The notes beneath the pieces were generated by a model. The model searched no databases. It had not been told where the DNA came from and saw nothing but the letters and a program-made list of their open reading frames with translations. A stretch of 64,000 bases of DNA from Corythucha ciliata (lineage: Eukaryota > Arthropoda > Insecta > Hemiptera > Tingidae), in assembly GCA_038030265.1 (NCBI GenBank), contig CM075942.1, forward strand, positions 65,662,926 to 65,726,925. The letters are read 5' to 3'. Position 1 is the stretch's first letter; each line of letters opens with the position of its first letter. Shown here in pieces: positions 34,241-44,454 of this stretch. The position numbers and the translations under genes are program-made.

Positions 34241-34675
34241 TGAATGGCCTCTCACTGAGAGGAAAATTGACGTTGAACGCCACCACGTCTAAGGGCAAAA
34301 TTTATGCGCGACAAGTCACGCCAAGGGCAAACTTTTCAAGCAGAAACGTCACAATGTGAGGAAAAAAAAACTCTTTCGAAAGACCGCGAAACAACGAGTA
34401 AACTACGCATGCGAAATGCCCCACAGTGGGCAAAACGCAACATTCGGGAAAAACACTCACGTGAATTGCCACATTCAAGGTGAAAATTTATGCGAAATGC
34501 CGCGTCAAGGGCAACAAAATATGCGAAACACTTCACCAAGAGCAATGTTACGGTGACATGTTGTCCATTTTATGACGAGACTCGTCGGTTTCACAACGAA
34601 ATTGTTTGTATTATTAGAAAACTTTCAATTTTATAAGAAATCTTAAGCTTATGAGCATAATGGTTGATTTTATGA
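34241..34675 (+). repeat. Repeat block H, copy 2
   Basis: Identical in its first 300 bp to 28946-29245 and colinear to the start of the class E array. It lacks about 20 bp present in copy 1 near 29305 and has single-base changes after that. Two copies 5.3 kb apart in the same orientation, each leading into a 20-bp array, indicate a segmental duplication or a larger repeated unit. Confidence 0.9.
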
Positions 34676-36780
34676 GGAAATTTCCTGTCTTTATCAATTT
34701 GATAAGTAAATCGTCAGTTTATTAAGGAAATTGTCAATTTCATGGGGAAATTTTCCATTTCATGAGGAAATTGTCAATTTCATGGGGAAATTTTCCATTT
34801 CATGAGGAAATTGTCAATTTTAAGAGGAAATTGTCAATTGCAAGAGGAAATTGTCAATTTTAAGAGGAAATAACCTATTTTATGGGAAAACTGCCAACCT
34901 TATTAGGAAATTGTCAATTTCACGAGGAAATCGTATATTTTATAAGGAAATTGTCAATTTCACGAGGAAACACTCAATTCATGAGGAAATTGTCAATTTT
35001 AAGAGGAAATTGTCAATTTCACGAGAAGACTGTCAATTTTATGAGGAAATTGTAAATTTAAGAGGAAATAACCTATTTTATGGGAAAACTGCCAACCTTA
35101 TTAGGAAATTGTCAATTTCACGAGAAGACTGTCAATTTTATGGGGAAATTGTGAATTTTATGAGGAAATTGTCAATTGCAAGAGGAAATTGTCAATTGCA
35201 AGAGGAAATTGTCAATTTTAAGAGGAAATTGTCAATTTCACGAGGAAACACTCAATTCATGAGGAAATTGTCAATTGCAAGAGGAAATTGTCAATTTTAA
35301 GAGTAAATTGTCAATTTTAAGAGGAAATAACCTATTTTATGGGAAAACTGCCAACCTTATTAGGAAATTGTCAATTTCACGAGGAAACACTCAATTCATG
35401 AGGAAATTGTCAATTTCATGGGGAAATTTTCCATTTCATGAGGAAATTGTCAATTGCAAGAGGAAATTGTCAATTGCAAGAGGAAATTGTCAATTTCACG
35501 AGGAAACACTCAATTCATGAGGAAATTGTCAATTTTACGAGGAAATTGTGAATTTTATGAGGAAATTGTCAATTTTATGAGGAAATTGTCAATTTCACGA
35601 GGAAATCGTATATTTTATAAGGAAATTGTCAATTTTATGAGGAAATTGTATATTTTATGAGGAAATTGTATATTTTATGAGGAAATTGTCAATTTCACGA
35701 GAATTATTATGAAGAAAATGACATATTGTATGAGGATTTGTCAATTAAATTGCTCTTTTTGAATGAATTTCCATTTTTGAATGGGTATAGTTTGAATTGG
35801 AAATTGTGCATTTCAAGAGGAAATCGTAAATTTCATAGAAATCGTTAATTTTGTGACGAAATGGTCAGTTTCACGGGAAAATTGTAATTTTATTAGCAAA
35901 TTGTCATTTTTATTGGCGCATTATAAATTAAAACTTGTCAACTCGTGGCAGAAATTGTCAATTTGACGTAGAAATTGCCAATTTCACGAGGAAATCGTAT
36001 CTCCAAAAGTTTTATTTTGGTCATTGGAACTTATTAATTTTTTCCTTTTGGTGATTATTCTTAATACCGTAATTGGAGATCGTTTATTTTGGCTTTAAAC
36101 GTGTTATATGAACTCAATTCATGATCAATTTTAAGAGTAAATTGTCAATTTCACGAGGAAACACTCAATTTCATGAGGAAATTGTAAATTTTATGTGGAA
36201 ATTACAAACTTAATGAGGAAATAACCTATTTTATGGGAAAACTGCCAACCTTATTAGGAAATTGTCAATTTTATGGGGACATGTCTATTTCATGAGGGAA
36301 TTATCAGCTTTATGAGGAAAAAACCAATTTTATATGGAAATTGTCTATTTTATAAGGACATTGTCAATTCCATAAGGAAATCGTGAATTTTATGGGGAAA
36401 TTGTGAATTTTATGAGGAAATTGTATATTTTATGAGGAATTGTTAGTTTTCGAGGAAATTTTCATTGTATGAGGAAATTGTCAATTTCATGGGGAAATTT
36501 TCCATTTCATGAGGAAATCGTATATTTTATAAGGAAATTGTCAATTGCAAGAGGAAATTGTCAATTTTAAGAGGAAATTGTCAATTTTAAGAGGAAATTG
36601 TCAATTTTAAGAGGAAATTGTCAATTTTAAGAGGAAATTGTCAATTTTAAGAGGAAATTGTCAATTTTAAGAGGAAATTGTCAATTTTAAGAGGAAATTG
36701 TCAATTTTAAGAGGAAATTGTCAATTTTAAGAGGAAATTGTCAATTTCACGAGAAGACTGTCAATTTTATGAACATCCAA
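34676..36780 (+). repeat. Class E minisatellite array with higher-order structure
   Basis: About 100 units of the 20-bp type (A/G)GGAAATTGTCAATTT(T/C)A in many variants. A longer composite (AATAACCTATTTTATGGG, then AAAACTGCCAACCTTATTAG) recurs at about 34866, 35066, 35324 and 36209, which shows higher-order copying. A homogeneous stretch of 9-10 perfect units lies at about 36550-36740. The long plus-strand frames here (for example 34851-35300) only reflect a 20-bp unit read over three frames and are not genes. Confidence 0.92.
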
Positions 36781-37195
36781 TTTCGGGAAATTGTTTGCCA
36801 GTAAACCATATTCGCTGGGTGGCCTATTTCAGAGACCAATTACGCCGATTTTTCTCTCTATGGACCGTTTTTAGCTGGTTTTACTTAATGAAAAAGTAAT
36901 TCTCTTGATTTCGCTCCCTAAAAACCCCAATGTTGAGGGTTAAAATCGCAGTGCTGAAGCCGTGGGACGTACAAAGAGCTTCCCCTCGACCACAGCGCTG
37001 AGTTCACATCATTCGGCGGGAGTCATATTTTTTCTAAACTAATAGTTCACGTTACTTAGGTAGTTGTTGGTTTTTTTTTTTACTTTTCCGACCCGCCGGT
37101 CGGCGGGTTGATTGTCCCATGCTTCAATTATCAGAGATTTAGAGCTATAACTTTGCCACATCTAGCAGCTGTGTAACGAGTGGTTTGGAGGTGCT

Positions 37196-37664
37196 GGGGC
37201 CGGATGGACTCATAACCTTCATGCGGGCGCGCTCCCTTTTGTAACGCTATCGGGCGCGGGGCGGTAACCTACCGCCTTCTCATGTTTTACTTGTTTTTCT
37301 CCATAAATTGCTCTAAATCATCTTAATTAGGGTTAAAGGGTGTTTGGGGGGGAATTTTGGACGGTAGGGGGCGATTAGGTTGGTTGTTTGGAAGATTAGT
37401 ACCATCATTTGGCTCCTGTAGTGAACAAAATAGAGTTACACTTCTGGGCGCGCAAGGGCGGTAAACGAGCTTTAACGACAAATAAAATGGAATGAAGTCA
37501 ATCGCTAGAACGAAATGCCCCTTCTCCTAGTGCAACAGAGTATCAACGAGGAATACATGACCTCTTGGGCATTTTGCTGTCAATCTCACCAATGGTATCA
37601 CTCGTTGAAGAACTTGGGCGGTAGTTTACCGCCCACGCGCCCGCATGAAGGATAATATGGCCCC
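37196..37664. mobile_element. Non-autonomous TIR element, about 469 bp
   Basis: The left end GGGGCCGGATGGACTCATAA, then CCTTCATGCGGGCGCG, is mirrored at the right end by CGCGCCCGCATGAAGGATAA followed by TATGGCCCC. The subterminal GGCGGTAACCTACCGCC is mirrored by GGCGGTAGTTTACCGCC. The interior is noncoding. Around 37665-37700 the phrase CTGGATCCGCGCCTG looks like the end of another element. Confidence 0.7.
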
Positions 37665-38028
37665 CTCCTTAAGCCGACTCTGGATCCGCGCCTGTCAATA
37701 TGACGTCTGGATGCGCGCTAATCATCGGTGACAGCGGCTAAATTCATCGCACCAAAAAAGTTACTGATTTATTTCCCTCATTTTTAACTTCCGAGAAACA
37801 AGTAATGATTTTTTATTTTGGAGGAAGAAGTGATTTGTTTTCTTTCTTTTTTTTCAATTTTTTCGACTGAATCCCTCGACGAGACGTCGCTGAAAACAAA
37901 AACGTCGGCAGGATCGGTCGAAAAAATTGAAAAAAAGAATATATAGAACAAGTAAGTTCATAGTAGTGACCGTCTTCCCCCACCCCTCCTTCTAGCGTAA
38001 AAGAGTCTTGCGAGACTCTTGCGCAAGA
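37665..38028. other. Flank of gypsy element 1
   Basis: No gene. Ends in a short imperfect CTTGCG/CAAGAC-type simple repeat (38005-38033), the same sequence type that continues on the other side of the gypsy element at 42067, which confirms the insertion site. Confidence 0.5.
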
Positions 38029-38033
38029 CCAAC

Positions 38034-38162
38034 TGAAATGATTAAGACCTTTTGTAAAATAAGGCTTTATTTGACAAAATTATGCAATCAGGGTTTTAAA
38101 TGGGTTTGTAAAGAAAGGTAAACGTAAACAGTAAACATGTGCGAATATTCAATTTCACATCA
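38034..38162 (-). repeat. 3' LTR of Ty3/gypsy element 1 (129 bp)
   Basis: On the minus strand the LTR runs from TGATGTGAAATTG to AATCATTTCA (TG...CA). It has an AATAAA signal inside CAAATAAAGCC. The target duplication CCAAC is present outside both LTRs (38029-38033 and 42067-42071). Against the 5' LTR it has two adjacent base differences (GTGCG versus GTCGG) once the inserted MITE is removed. Confidence 0.95.
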
Positions 38163-38176
38163 TTCTTCCCTCCTGG
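38163..38176 (-). promoter_or_regulatory. Polypurine tract of gypsy element 1
   Basis: On the minus strand CAGGAGGGAAGAA lies directly against the start of the 3' LTR, the expected position and composition for the plus-strand primer of reverse transcription. Confidence 0.75.
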
Positions 38177-38197
38177 TGAATCTTTCGTGACCAAGGT

Positions 38198-38690
38198 TTA
38201 CTTGGTGTAGTCTGAAAGGTAAGAAGGTGTCTTTCGTGTCCGTGAACTTCTACGAAGAATTGGTGGAGAGAAATCATGTCGCGGAGTGGAAGGATTTGAG
38301 TTATGATCCGATTGAGAATTCAGGTCAATGTTTTGCGGTTCATCGGAATCAGCGTTGTCGTTTTCGGAGCGTGAATTATCGATATCTTTGTGCAATTCCA
38401 TTGACGTTGTGAGAAGAGCTAGTCGATACAACCGTTACTCTTCCGTCGTGTAGTTCTACTTGGGCGTACTCTGAGTTTCCTTCAATAAGAGTAGCTTCTT
38501 CGACTATAGGATCGTACTTTGAAGCCCTAACATGTTTCTTCAACAGAATCGGTCCCGGCGTTGATAACCAAGACGGCGTTGATTTGCCATTTCCCGTTCT
38601 TCTGGCGAATTTAAACATACGTTCGTGGGGTGTCTCGTTTGTTGCTGTGCACAGCAGGGAGCGAATAGAGTGAAGAGCCACACCCAGCAC
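38198..38690 (-). pseudogene. Gypsy element 1, integrase C-terminal region
   Basis: Continues the frame of the upstream Pol fragment past a TAG at 38697-38699, in a context (HxEDVLGVALHSIRSLLC) where relatives have tryptophan. It contains ATNETPHERMF, the conserved region after the integrase core. A frame change near 38425 leads to a serine/asparagine-rich tail ending RRSSRTRKTPSYLSDY, typical of the end of gypsy Pol. No chromodomain is visible. Confidence 0.8.
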
Positions 38691-38696
38691 GTCTTC

Positions 38697-40127
38697 CTAG
38701 TGGGTTATTGGTAATCCAGCACTTTTCAAAGCTAGCTGAACAGATTTCCAGATGACCCCATTATAACGTTCTGCTTGTCCGTTTCCTCTTGGGTTATACG
38801 GCGTCGTTCTACTAGACGCTATTCCTTGAGAATTTAGATATGCATTGAATTCGAACGACATGAATGAAGACCCTTGATCTGAGTGAATGTAGGAAGGTGT
38901 TCCAAACAGATGAATTACTGACTCCAGAGCTTTTATCAAAGTGGGAGTTGTCATGTCCGGGCAAGGAATTGCTAGAGGAAACCTTGAATATTCGTCAATT
39001 ATTGTTAAAATGTATTTATTTCGCGATTTAGAGGGTAAGGGACCTTTAAAATCAATATTGATTCGTTCGAGAGGAGAAGTAGCTTTTATTAAGGTTCCTC
39101 TATGTTTGAAAAATTTCGGTTTAATTTCACGACAAATTCGACAATTGGCCACAGTTTGTCGAACTTCCTCGACCGAAAATGGTAAATTTTTTGTTTTTAT
39201 CCAATGATAGAATCGAGTTAAACCAGGATGGCATAGTGTTCCATGGTACTCTTGCAACCTGTCGTGAGAGCGTGTTATGTTGGCGCATATCCGAGAAAAC
39301 GCGTCTGCGGCTACATTCTCTTTCCCGGGGCGATAAACTATATCGTACGAGAAACAAGATAGCTCCAATCTCCAGCGCATTATCTTCTCGTTTTTAATTT
39401 TGCTTGTGTGATTCTTGGAGAATATGATTGAAACTGAGCGTTGATCCGTTATAAGCTGAAAATGTCGTCCAATTAAGAAGTGCCGCCATTTACGTACAGC
39501 CTCTACAATGGCGCATGCTTCTTTTTCTATTGCTGCATATCCTTGCTCTGTTTTAGTTAGCTGGCGAGAGTAGAACGCAACTGGGCGTCCGCTTTGTGAC
39601 AACGTTGCGGCCAAAGCAAATGACGAAGCGTCCGTTTCGACTGTAAAGGGGAAGTTATAGTCTGTAGCAACGAGAGCAGCATTTACAATGCACTTTTTGA
39701 GCTCTTCAAATGCCCTTAGAGGCTCTTCAGTTAAGGGAAATCTACAGTTTACGAGTGGGCGTACTTTTTCGGAAAATCGTTGAACAAACTTCGAATAATG
39801 TGAAAACAATCCCATCGTCCGTTTCAAAGAAGCTGTGTTTGTTGGAGGTTTCAAGTTTTTTAAATGAGTTAAACGTTCTGGATCCGGTCGTATTGTCTTA
39901 TTTTTGATTATGTACCCTAAAAGACTTATTTCCGATTGGTTAAAATGGCTTTTCTCAAAATTTATTGTTAAATTGTACTTCTCAGCTATCTCCATGAACT
40001 TCTTTAATTTATTGTCGTGATCGGTTCTATCTTTCCCGCATATCGTTACATCATCTAGGTAAGCGAATGCCCCTTCTAGGTTTTCTGTTCGTATGATGTC
40101 GTCTATAACCCTTTGAAACGCTGCCAC
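38697..40127 (-). pseudogene. Gypsy element 1, RT (palm) - RNase H - integrase
   Basis: Starts within the RT after GRLYQFKRIPFGVTNGVAAF. It has YLDDVTICG (the YxDD catalytic motif) near residue 22, the LLGYI strand and the connection. RNase H follows with VETDASSFALAATL, EKEACAIVEAVRKWRHFL and DQRSVSIIF. The integrase zinc-binding region has HPGLTRFYHWIK and CRICREIKP. The DDE core has NIDFKGPLPS, then HSDQGSSF and NGQAERYNGVIWKS. It is 476 aa and intact over this span. The preceding frame is separated by a small deletion with frameshift at about 40185-40200, just after YHQ in the RT fingers. Gene order PR-RT-RH-IN defines Ty3/gypsy. Confidence 0.95.
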
Positions 40128-40182
40128 GCCATTTGTGACTCCGAACGGAATACGCTTGAATTGGTACAGCCGTCCGTCAGCT

Positions 40183-41775
40183 TCAAATGCAGTGTATATT
40201 CAGTATATATTGATGGTATGCGCTACGTAGGTCGATGGTACTGAAAATTGAAAATTGCGCTACTTTATTCACTACGTCTTCGAGATTTGGTAGTGGATAC
40301 GCATCCAACATGGTATACCGATTGATAGTTGTGGAATAATCAATTACCATACGACGTTTATGGTTTGAGTTCGGCGTAACTAATACCTGGGCGCGCCACG
40401 GGGAGCTGCTTGGTTCGATTATATCTTCCTGCAGAAGTCGTTTTACTTCTTCCCTAATGAAAGTTAGGTCCAAAGGATTATACCTTCTTGATTTCACACT
40501 GATCGGCCGACATTCTGACGCCAAATGACCAAAAAGAGAAGCTGGCTGCACGTTTGCAACAGCCAGAGCACTGATATTTAAAGGGGACTTTGTTCCTCCG
40601 AAAGACATTTGAAGGCTTTCGTGATTCTGGAGAATGTCGTGTCCGATTAACACATCACAGCATAAATCCCGGAGGACATACAGGTAGACTTTGTGGACAA
40701 AGTGCCCGGGTAACTGTAATGTCACAGAACATTTGTTTTCGACGGGTGTTTGAAAGGAAGTTGAAGCCATTGAGATTCGTTCTTGACAACGTAGAATTTT
40801 CAAATTCAAACTTCGAGCTAGTTGTTCACTCACAAAACTAATTGAACTACCAGTGTCGATAAGAGCAAGGGCTTTGAAATTGTTCAGGAAGACAGGAACA
40901 GTAGCTTTCTTCAGAGAAGAGGGAGTGGATGAGCTAGCAACGACCGCTGAGACATGTTTTACCGAAGTTTTTAGAGCAACACGTGGACCCGATCGGCACA
41001 CCTTGGCAAAATGCCCTAATTTGTTACACTTCGAGCACGTGACGTCCCGAGCTGGGCAACGATCCCTTGTGTGGAAATTGCGACCACAGAAGTAACATGA
41101 TTTGACATGGATAGTTTTTGTAGAAGACTCTGAAGTTGATGCAACTATTGGATCGTTCTCAGAAATTTCTGAGGATGGATTTGAAGGATTTTTGTCTATC
41201 GATAACGAATTAACGGAATGAATATTGTTGTACATCATTGAATGTTGTTGGGCTAGCTCCATTGCTCTAGCTTGATCGACTGCTTCAGTTAAACTTAATG
41301 TACTCGTCTCAAGGAGACGCTGTCTAATCTGATTCGACAACAACCCACTGATAAAGGCATCCCTCACAAAATCAGAGCAGTTTTGTTCAGCTGTCACTGC
41401 TTTGAATTTACACCTATTAGCAATAATTTTTAGAGCTTCCACGTACCTTTCGATTGCTTCTCCGGGTTGCTGTCGTCTAGTTTGAAGCTCATGCCTCGCA
41501 AATACTTCATTAACTGGCTTGACGTATAGATTTTGTAGTACACTCATTGCGTCCGTGTAGGTTCCGGAATGTCTAATGTATTGGAACACCGTAGGTGATA
41601 CAAGGTTGTGAAGTATTCTTAGCTTCTGTTCATCGTTCGTTTGGATTGACGCAATTAAGTTTAGAAAGGTGCGATGCCAGTGTTCCCATTCAATCGTCGC
41701 TGTCGGTGAACCCGGATCGAGATTTAGTTTGTCTGGTTGAAGGAGACGGTCCATGTCTCCTAGGTAGATGTTCAC
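40183..41775 (-). pseudogene. Gypsy element 1, Gag - protease - RT start
   Basis: A 530-aa frame. The Gag has WEHWHRTFLNLIASI, NEVFARHELQTRRQQPGEAI and AVDQARAMELAQQHS. Two zinc knuckles follow (CYFCGRNFHTRDRC and CSKCNKLGHFAKVC, about residues 228-262). The aspartic protease has LIDTGSSISFVSE (about residue 305) and a late hydrophobic VLIGHDIL. The start of RT has EEVKRLLQEDIIEPSSSPW and YPLPNLEDVV. Gag and Pol share one frame with no stop between them, so no frameshift signal is needed. The start ATG is 22 bp from the LTR. It breaks at IDLRSAYHQ by the frameshift mentioned for the downstream frame. Confidence 0.93.
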
Positions 41776-41778
41776 AAA

Positions 41779-41796
41779 ATAATTTTGTCAAATAAA
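41779..41796 (-). promoter_or_regulatory. Primer-binding position with perfect self-complement to the LTR
   Basis: One base after the 5' LTR, the minus strand reads TTTATTTGACAAAATTAT. It is the exact 18-nt complement of ATAATTTTGTCAAATAAA within the same LTR (41847 to 41830 on the minus strand; also 38083 to 38066 in the 3' LTR). No TGG-initial tRNA-type site is seen here. Position and complementarity match the self-priming arrangement known from Tf1/sushi-type LTR elements, in which the 5' end of the transcript pairs with the primer-binding site. That reading is inference; a coincidental inverted repeat cannot be excluded. Confidence 0.6.
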
Positions 41797-41797
41797 T

Positions 41798-42066
41798 TGA
41801 AATGATTAAGACCTTTTGTAAAATAAGGCTTTATTTGACAAAATTATGCAATCAGGGGGTCTATTCTCTAACTCCGAAGCAATAGCTTTTTCGCAGTCAT
41901 ATGTTTATTTCATTAAGTTTCTTCAAACAAATGAATGAAATAGACACATGGCTGGCGAAAAAAATATTGCTTGTTGTTAGAGAATAGGGCCCCAGGGTTT
42001 TAAATGGGTTTGTAAAGAAAGGTAAACGTAAACAGTAAACATGTCGGAATATTCAATTTCACATCA
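41798..42066 (-). repeat. 5' LTR of gypsy element 1, interrupted by a MITE
   Basis: The same LTR as 38034-38162 with a 140-bp interruption (136-bp MITE plus one copy of a 4-bp target duplication). 269 minus 140 gives exactly 129 bp. Flanked outside by CCAAC (42067-42071), matching 38029-38033. Confidence 0.95.
41857..41992. mobile_element. MITE, GGGnCCTATTC-type (family a), copy 2, inside LTR
   Basis: The ends are GGGTCTATTCTCTAACTCC and the inverted GTTAGAGAATAGGGCCC. It is flanked by CAGG at 41853-41856 and 41993-41996, where the other LTR has a single CAGG, so the 4-bp target duplication is proven by the empty site. The interior is nearly identical to the copy at 14831-14969. It inserted after the gypsy element. 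Confidence 0.95.
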
Positions 42067-42185
42067 CCAACACCAAGAACAAGACTGAACCTGCGAGACC
42101 AAGACCAAGACTGGATTGTGAAGGCAAGACCAAGACGAAGACCAAGACTGTCAAGTCTTGGCCTTGTTCTTGCATCTCACATCAC
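42067..42185 (+). repeat. CAAGAC-type simple repeat
   Basis: Imperfect (CAAGAC)n / (CCAAGA)n sequence, ending in an inverted GTCTTGGCCTTGTTCTTGC. Together with 38005-38033 it formed the target of gypsy element 1. Confidence 0.8.
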
Positions 42186-43310
42186 TACCGAGTGAGTAGG
42201 AGCTGAATCGACAGTTTTTGTCGTGAACTCTTCAGTAGATTTATGCGGCGAACAAAAGACGCGGTTTTGTGGTGTGGTGAATACAGTCAATTAATTTCCT
42301 TATTTTTTTATTTTTTGGGTCTCAATTTTACTTCTTCTTAGCCCAGACAGTTTCATCCAAGTTGTAATAGGTACGGCATGTTGGCGATGGCAAGTGAAAA
42401 CCCAGTTGGTGGAATGTAAAATAGTCGTAATTCCAGTTATAAAAACAGAAAAGTAAAACTAGCTCATTTTATGAGAAATTCACACCACACCTCCACAAAA
42501 TGGAAGACAAAAAAAAAAGGAATAGAATTGCCTACAGGTGGCTATACTTTTCTCTTTTTTTAAAAAAAAAAAAGAAAAAAAAGGGCATTTGGGGTGACGT
42601 GATAAATGATAAAGTGCAACAGATGTCTGAGTTTTTATTTTTAAAAATAAGAGGGGCGAGGGGACGACGGCTTATAACCCACCTGCATCAAGGAGATGGA
42701 TATTTTCTCCCTCCCCCTCCTTCTATCACCTCAACGCTAGAGGTATAGGCTTGATTTTGCTTACTACAATTCCAAAAGGGCAACAAGAGACTATAACAGT
42801 GTGTGGAAACGTAACATGCGTGTTAGTGGCACTTCATAATTGAACGTGGCGATTTATTCTTTCTTACTTGTATTGATAATTTTTGGTTTGGTCAAGAATG
42901 ACTAGATCGTGTTGCGAAATACTTGTAACGTGTGAACGTCCACGTCGTTCTCTGCGTGGAAAGACCGGCTTATTCATTTCCCATTACAGTATTATTCGCT
43001 TTCGAGATGAATTGAATTCTGTGCGATATTACCTGGAGTGTTTCCAGCCGGCCAAGTTTGCGAGCTTAATTTAAATCCGGCGAGCCAAGAAACACAAAGT
43101 TATTATCCGTAACTTTTGATGTAAGCGAGTGCTTTAAGGCCAACAAACATAGTGTGACCTTAATGAGCCAACTTTCCGGTTGGTGAGTTGCTTGTAAAGG
43201 ATCGGCTTCGACCATCAAGACCTATGATGCTGTGCGGGTCTGTGTATACTTTTCAAATCTTTTTTTTTTTTTTGTTCCAAATCGTGGTTCGACTGGCTAT
43301 CAATCGTAAC
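42186..43310. other. Intergenic between gypsy elements 1 and 2
   Basis: AT-rich, with A runs at 42561-42582 and a T run near 43258-43273. Frames of 63-82 aa have no recognisable domain. No supported gene. Confidence 0.4.
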
Positions 43311-43314
43311 CTAG

Positions 43315-43451
43315 TGTGGCGTCATCTTTTTGTTTTCATTATATTTTGGTTATATGAATTAATAAAAAGAGTCTTTGGAAGAAAATCGAAATAAAAAAAG
43401 TTTCTACCAGTTCTTGGATCAATTTTATCAACAGGACATCGAAACCCGTTA
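43315..43451 (+). repeat. 5' LTR of Ty3/gypsy element 2 (137 bp)
   Basis: Starts TGTGGCGTCATC and ends CGAAACCCGTTA; contains AATAAAAAG. Flanked outside by CTAG at 43311-43314, matched at 47615-47618. It differs from the 3' LTR at one base (GGTTATATG against GGTCATATG). Confidence 0.93.
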
Positions 43452-43453
43452 TT

Positions 43454-44062
43454 TTGGTGACCCCGACACGAAGGAATCCGCGACATCAGGCCAACACCGA
43501 CGACGTCGCCGAACAGCTCGCTCAACTACGACAACAAATGCAGCAGTTGTACCAGTCGCTTCCTGCAGACATACCTCCCGTCGAGGACCAGACTGCAAAC
43601 CACCAACACCAAGTCCCCGCTTTCGTCGCTCGCGTCACTCCAAAACTACCTCCTTTTTGGAGAGATAAACCAACGTTATGGTTTTCTCAAGTGGACGCTC
43701 AATTCACTCTGGCAGGAATTACTGAAGAATCAACCAAATATTCCTATCTCATTTCCCAACTCGATGAGAGATACGTGAACGAAATGGAAGATCTCATTGC
43801 AACACCTCCTCCGCAGTACCCATACACCACTCTTAAAAACGCTCTCATTGAACGTCTATCGGTGTCCGACTCTCAACGCGTTCGCCAACTACTCTCCCAA
43901 GAGGAATTAGGAGACCGGAAACCCTCTCAATTTCTACGGCATTTGAGATCTCTCGCTGGGACGACTCCTGTTCATGACAATCTCCTCCGCTCACTGTGGA
44001 TCCAACTACTTCCGCTCCCCGTCCAAGCCATTCTCCAAACTCAGGCAGACTTTGCCGCTTGA
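43454..44062 (+). pseudogene. Gypsy element 2, Gag
   Basis: The open frame begins within the primer-binding site (no ATG until MQQLYQSL at about 43538) and has KLPPFWRDKPTLWFSQVDAQ, FTLAGITEEST and RVRQLLSQEELGDRKPSQFL, hallmarks of a large metazoan gypsy Gag family. It breaks near 44050. The next frame (to 44336) continues with LDRLSITADKIMEIQP and a serine/arginine-rich stretch. Another break then leads to the CCHC-like CWYHQRWGKNALKCSSPC at about 44310-44362. Gag is therefore in at least three frames and not functional as assembled. Confidence 0.9.
43455..43470 (+). promoter_or_regulatory. tRNA-type primer-binding site of gypsy element 2
   Basis: TGGTGACCCCGACACG lies three bases after the LTR. 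It begins with TGG (complement of the tRNA CCA end) and has the GACCCCGAC core common in metazoan gypsy elements. Which tRNA it matches was not determined. Confidence 0.75.
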
Positions 44063-44454
44063 TCGTCTTTCAATAACAGCGGACAAAATAATGGAAATCC
44101 AACCGGCCTTTTACCCATCAGCCCCTTCGTTCCCCGTCGTCAAAGCTGTATCGCACACTGACTCCAGTCTCGCACAACAACTCGCAGAAATTCGTCAAGA
44201 ACTGGCACAGCTCAAACTCCAAAGATGTGAACACTCTCGTTCCATGCGATCCCATTCTCGTCAACGACATTCGAGCCGTTCTCGAAACGCCAGCTCCATC
44301 AAGCTCGTTGTGCTGGTATCATCAACGCTGGGGTAAAAATGCCCTTAAGTGTTCCTCACCCTGTACATTCCTTGCAAAAAACACCCTGGACAGTCAGTAG
44401 TAGCGGCAACCGACTGTCCATCCAAAGAACGCCGCCTTTTTTCTCGTCGACCAC

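Noticed and set aside
34851..35660. Plus-strand frames up to 149 aa rich in LSISRGN and EEIVNF repeats
   Set aside because: A 20-bp unit read in rotating frames gives a 60-bp, 20-aa repeat by arithmetic. There is no constraint apart from the absence of stops in the unit.
38034..38162. Reading the 38 kb LTR as a solo MITE because of TGAAAT...ATTTCA ends
   Set aside because: The second copy at 41798, the CCAAC target duplication, the polypurine tract and the gag-pol in between establish it as an LTR; the inverted ends are the usual short LTR termini.
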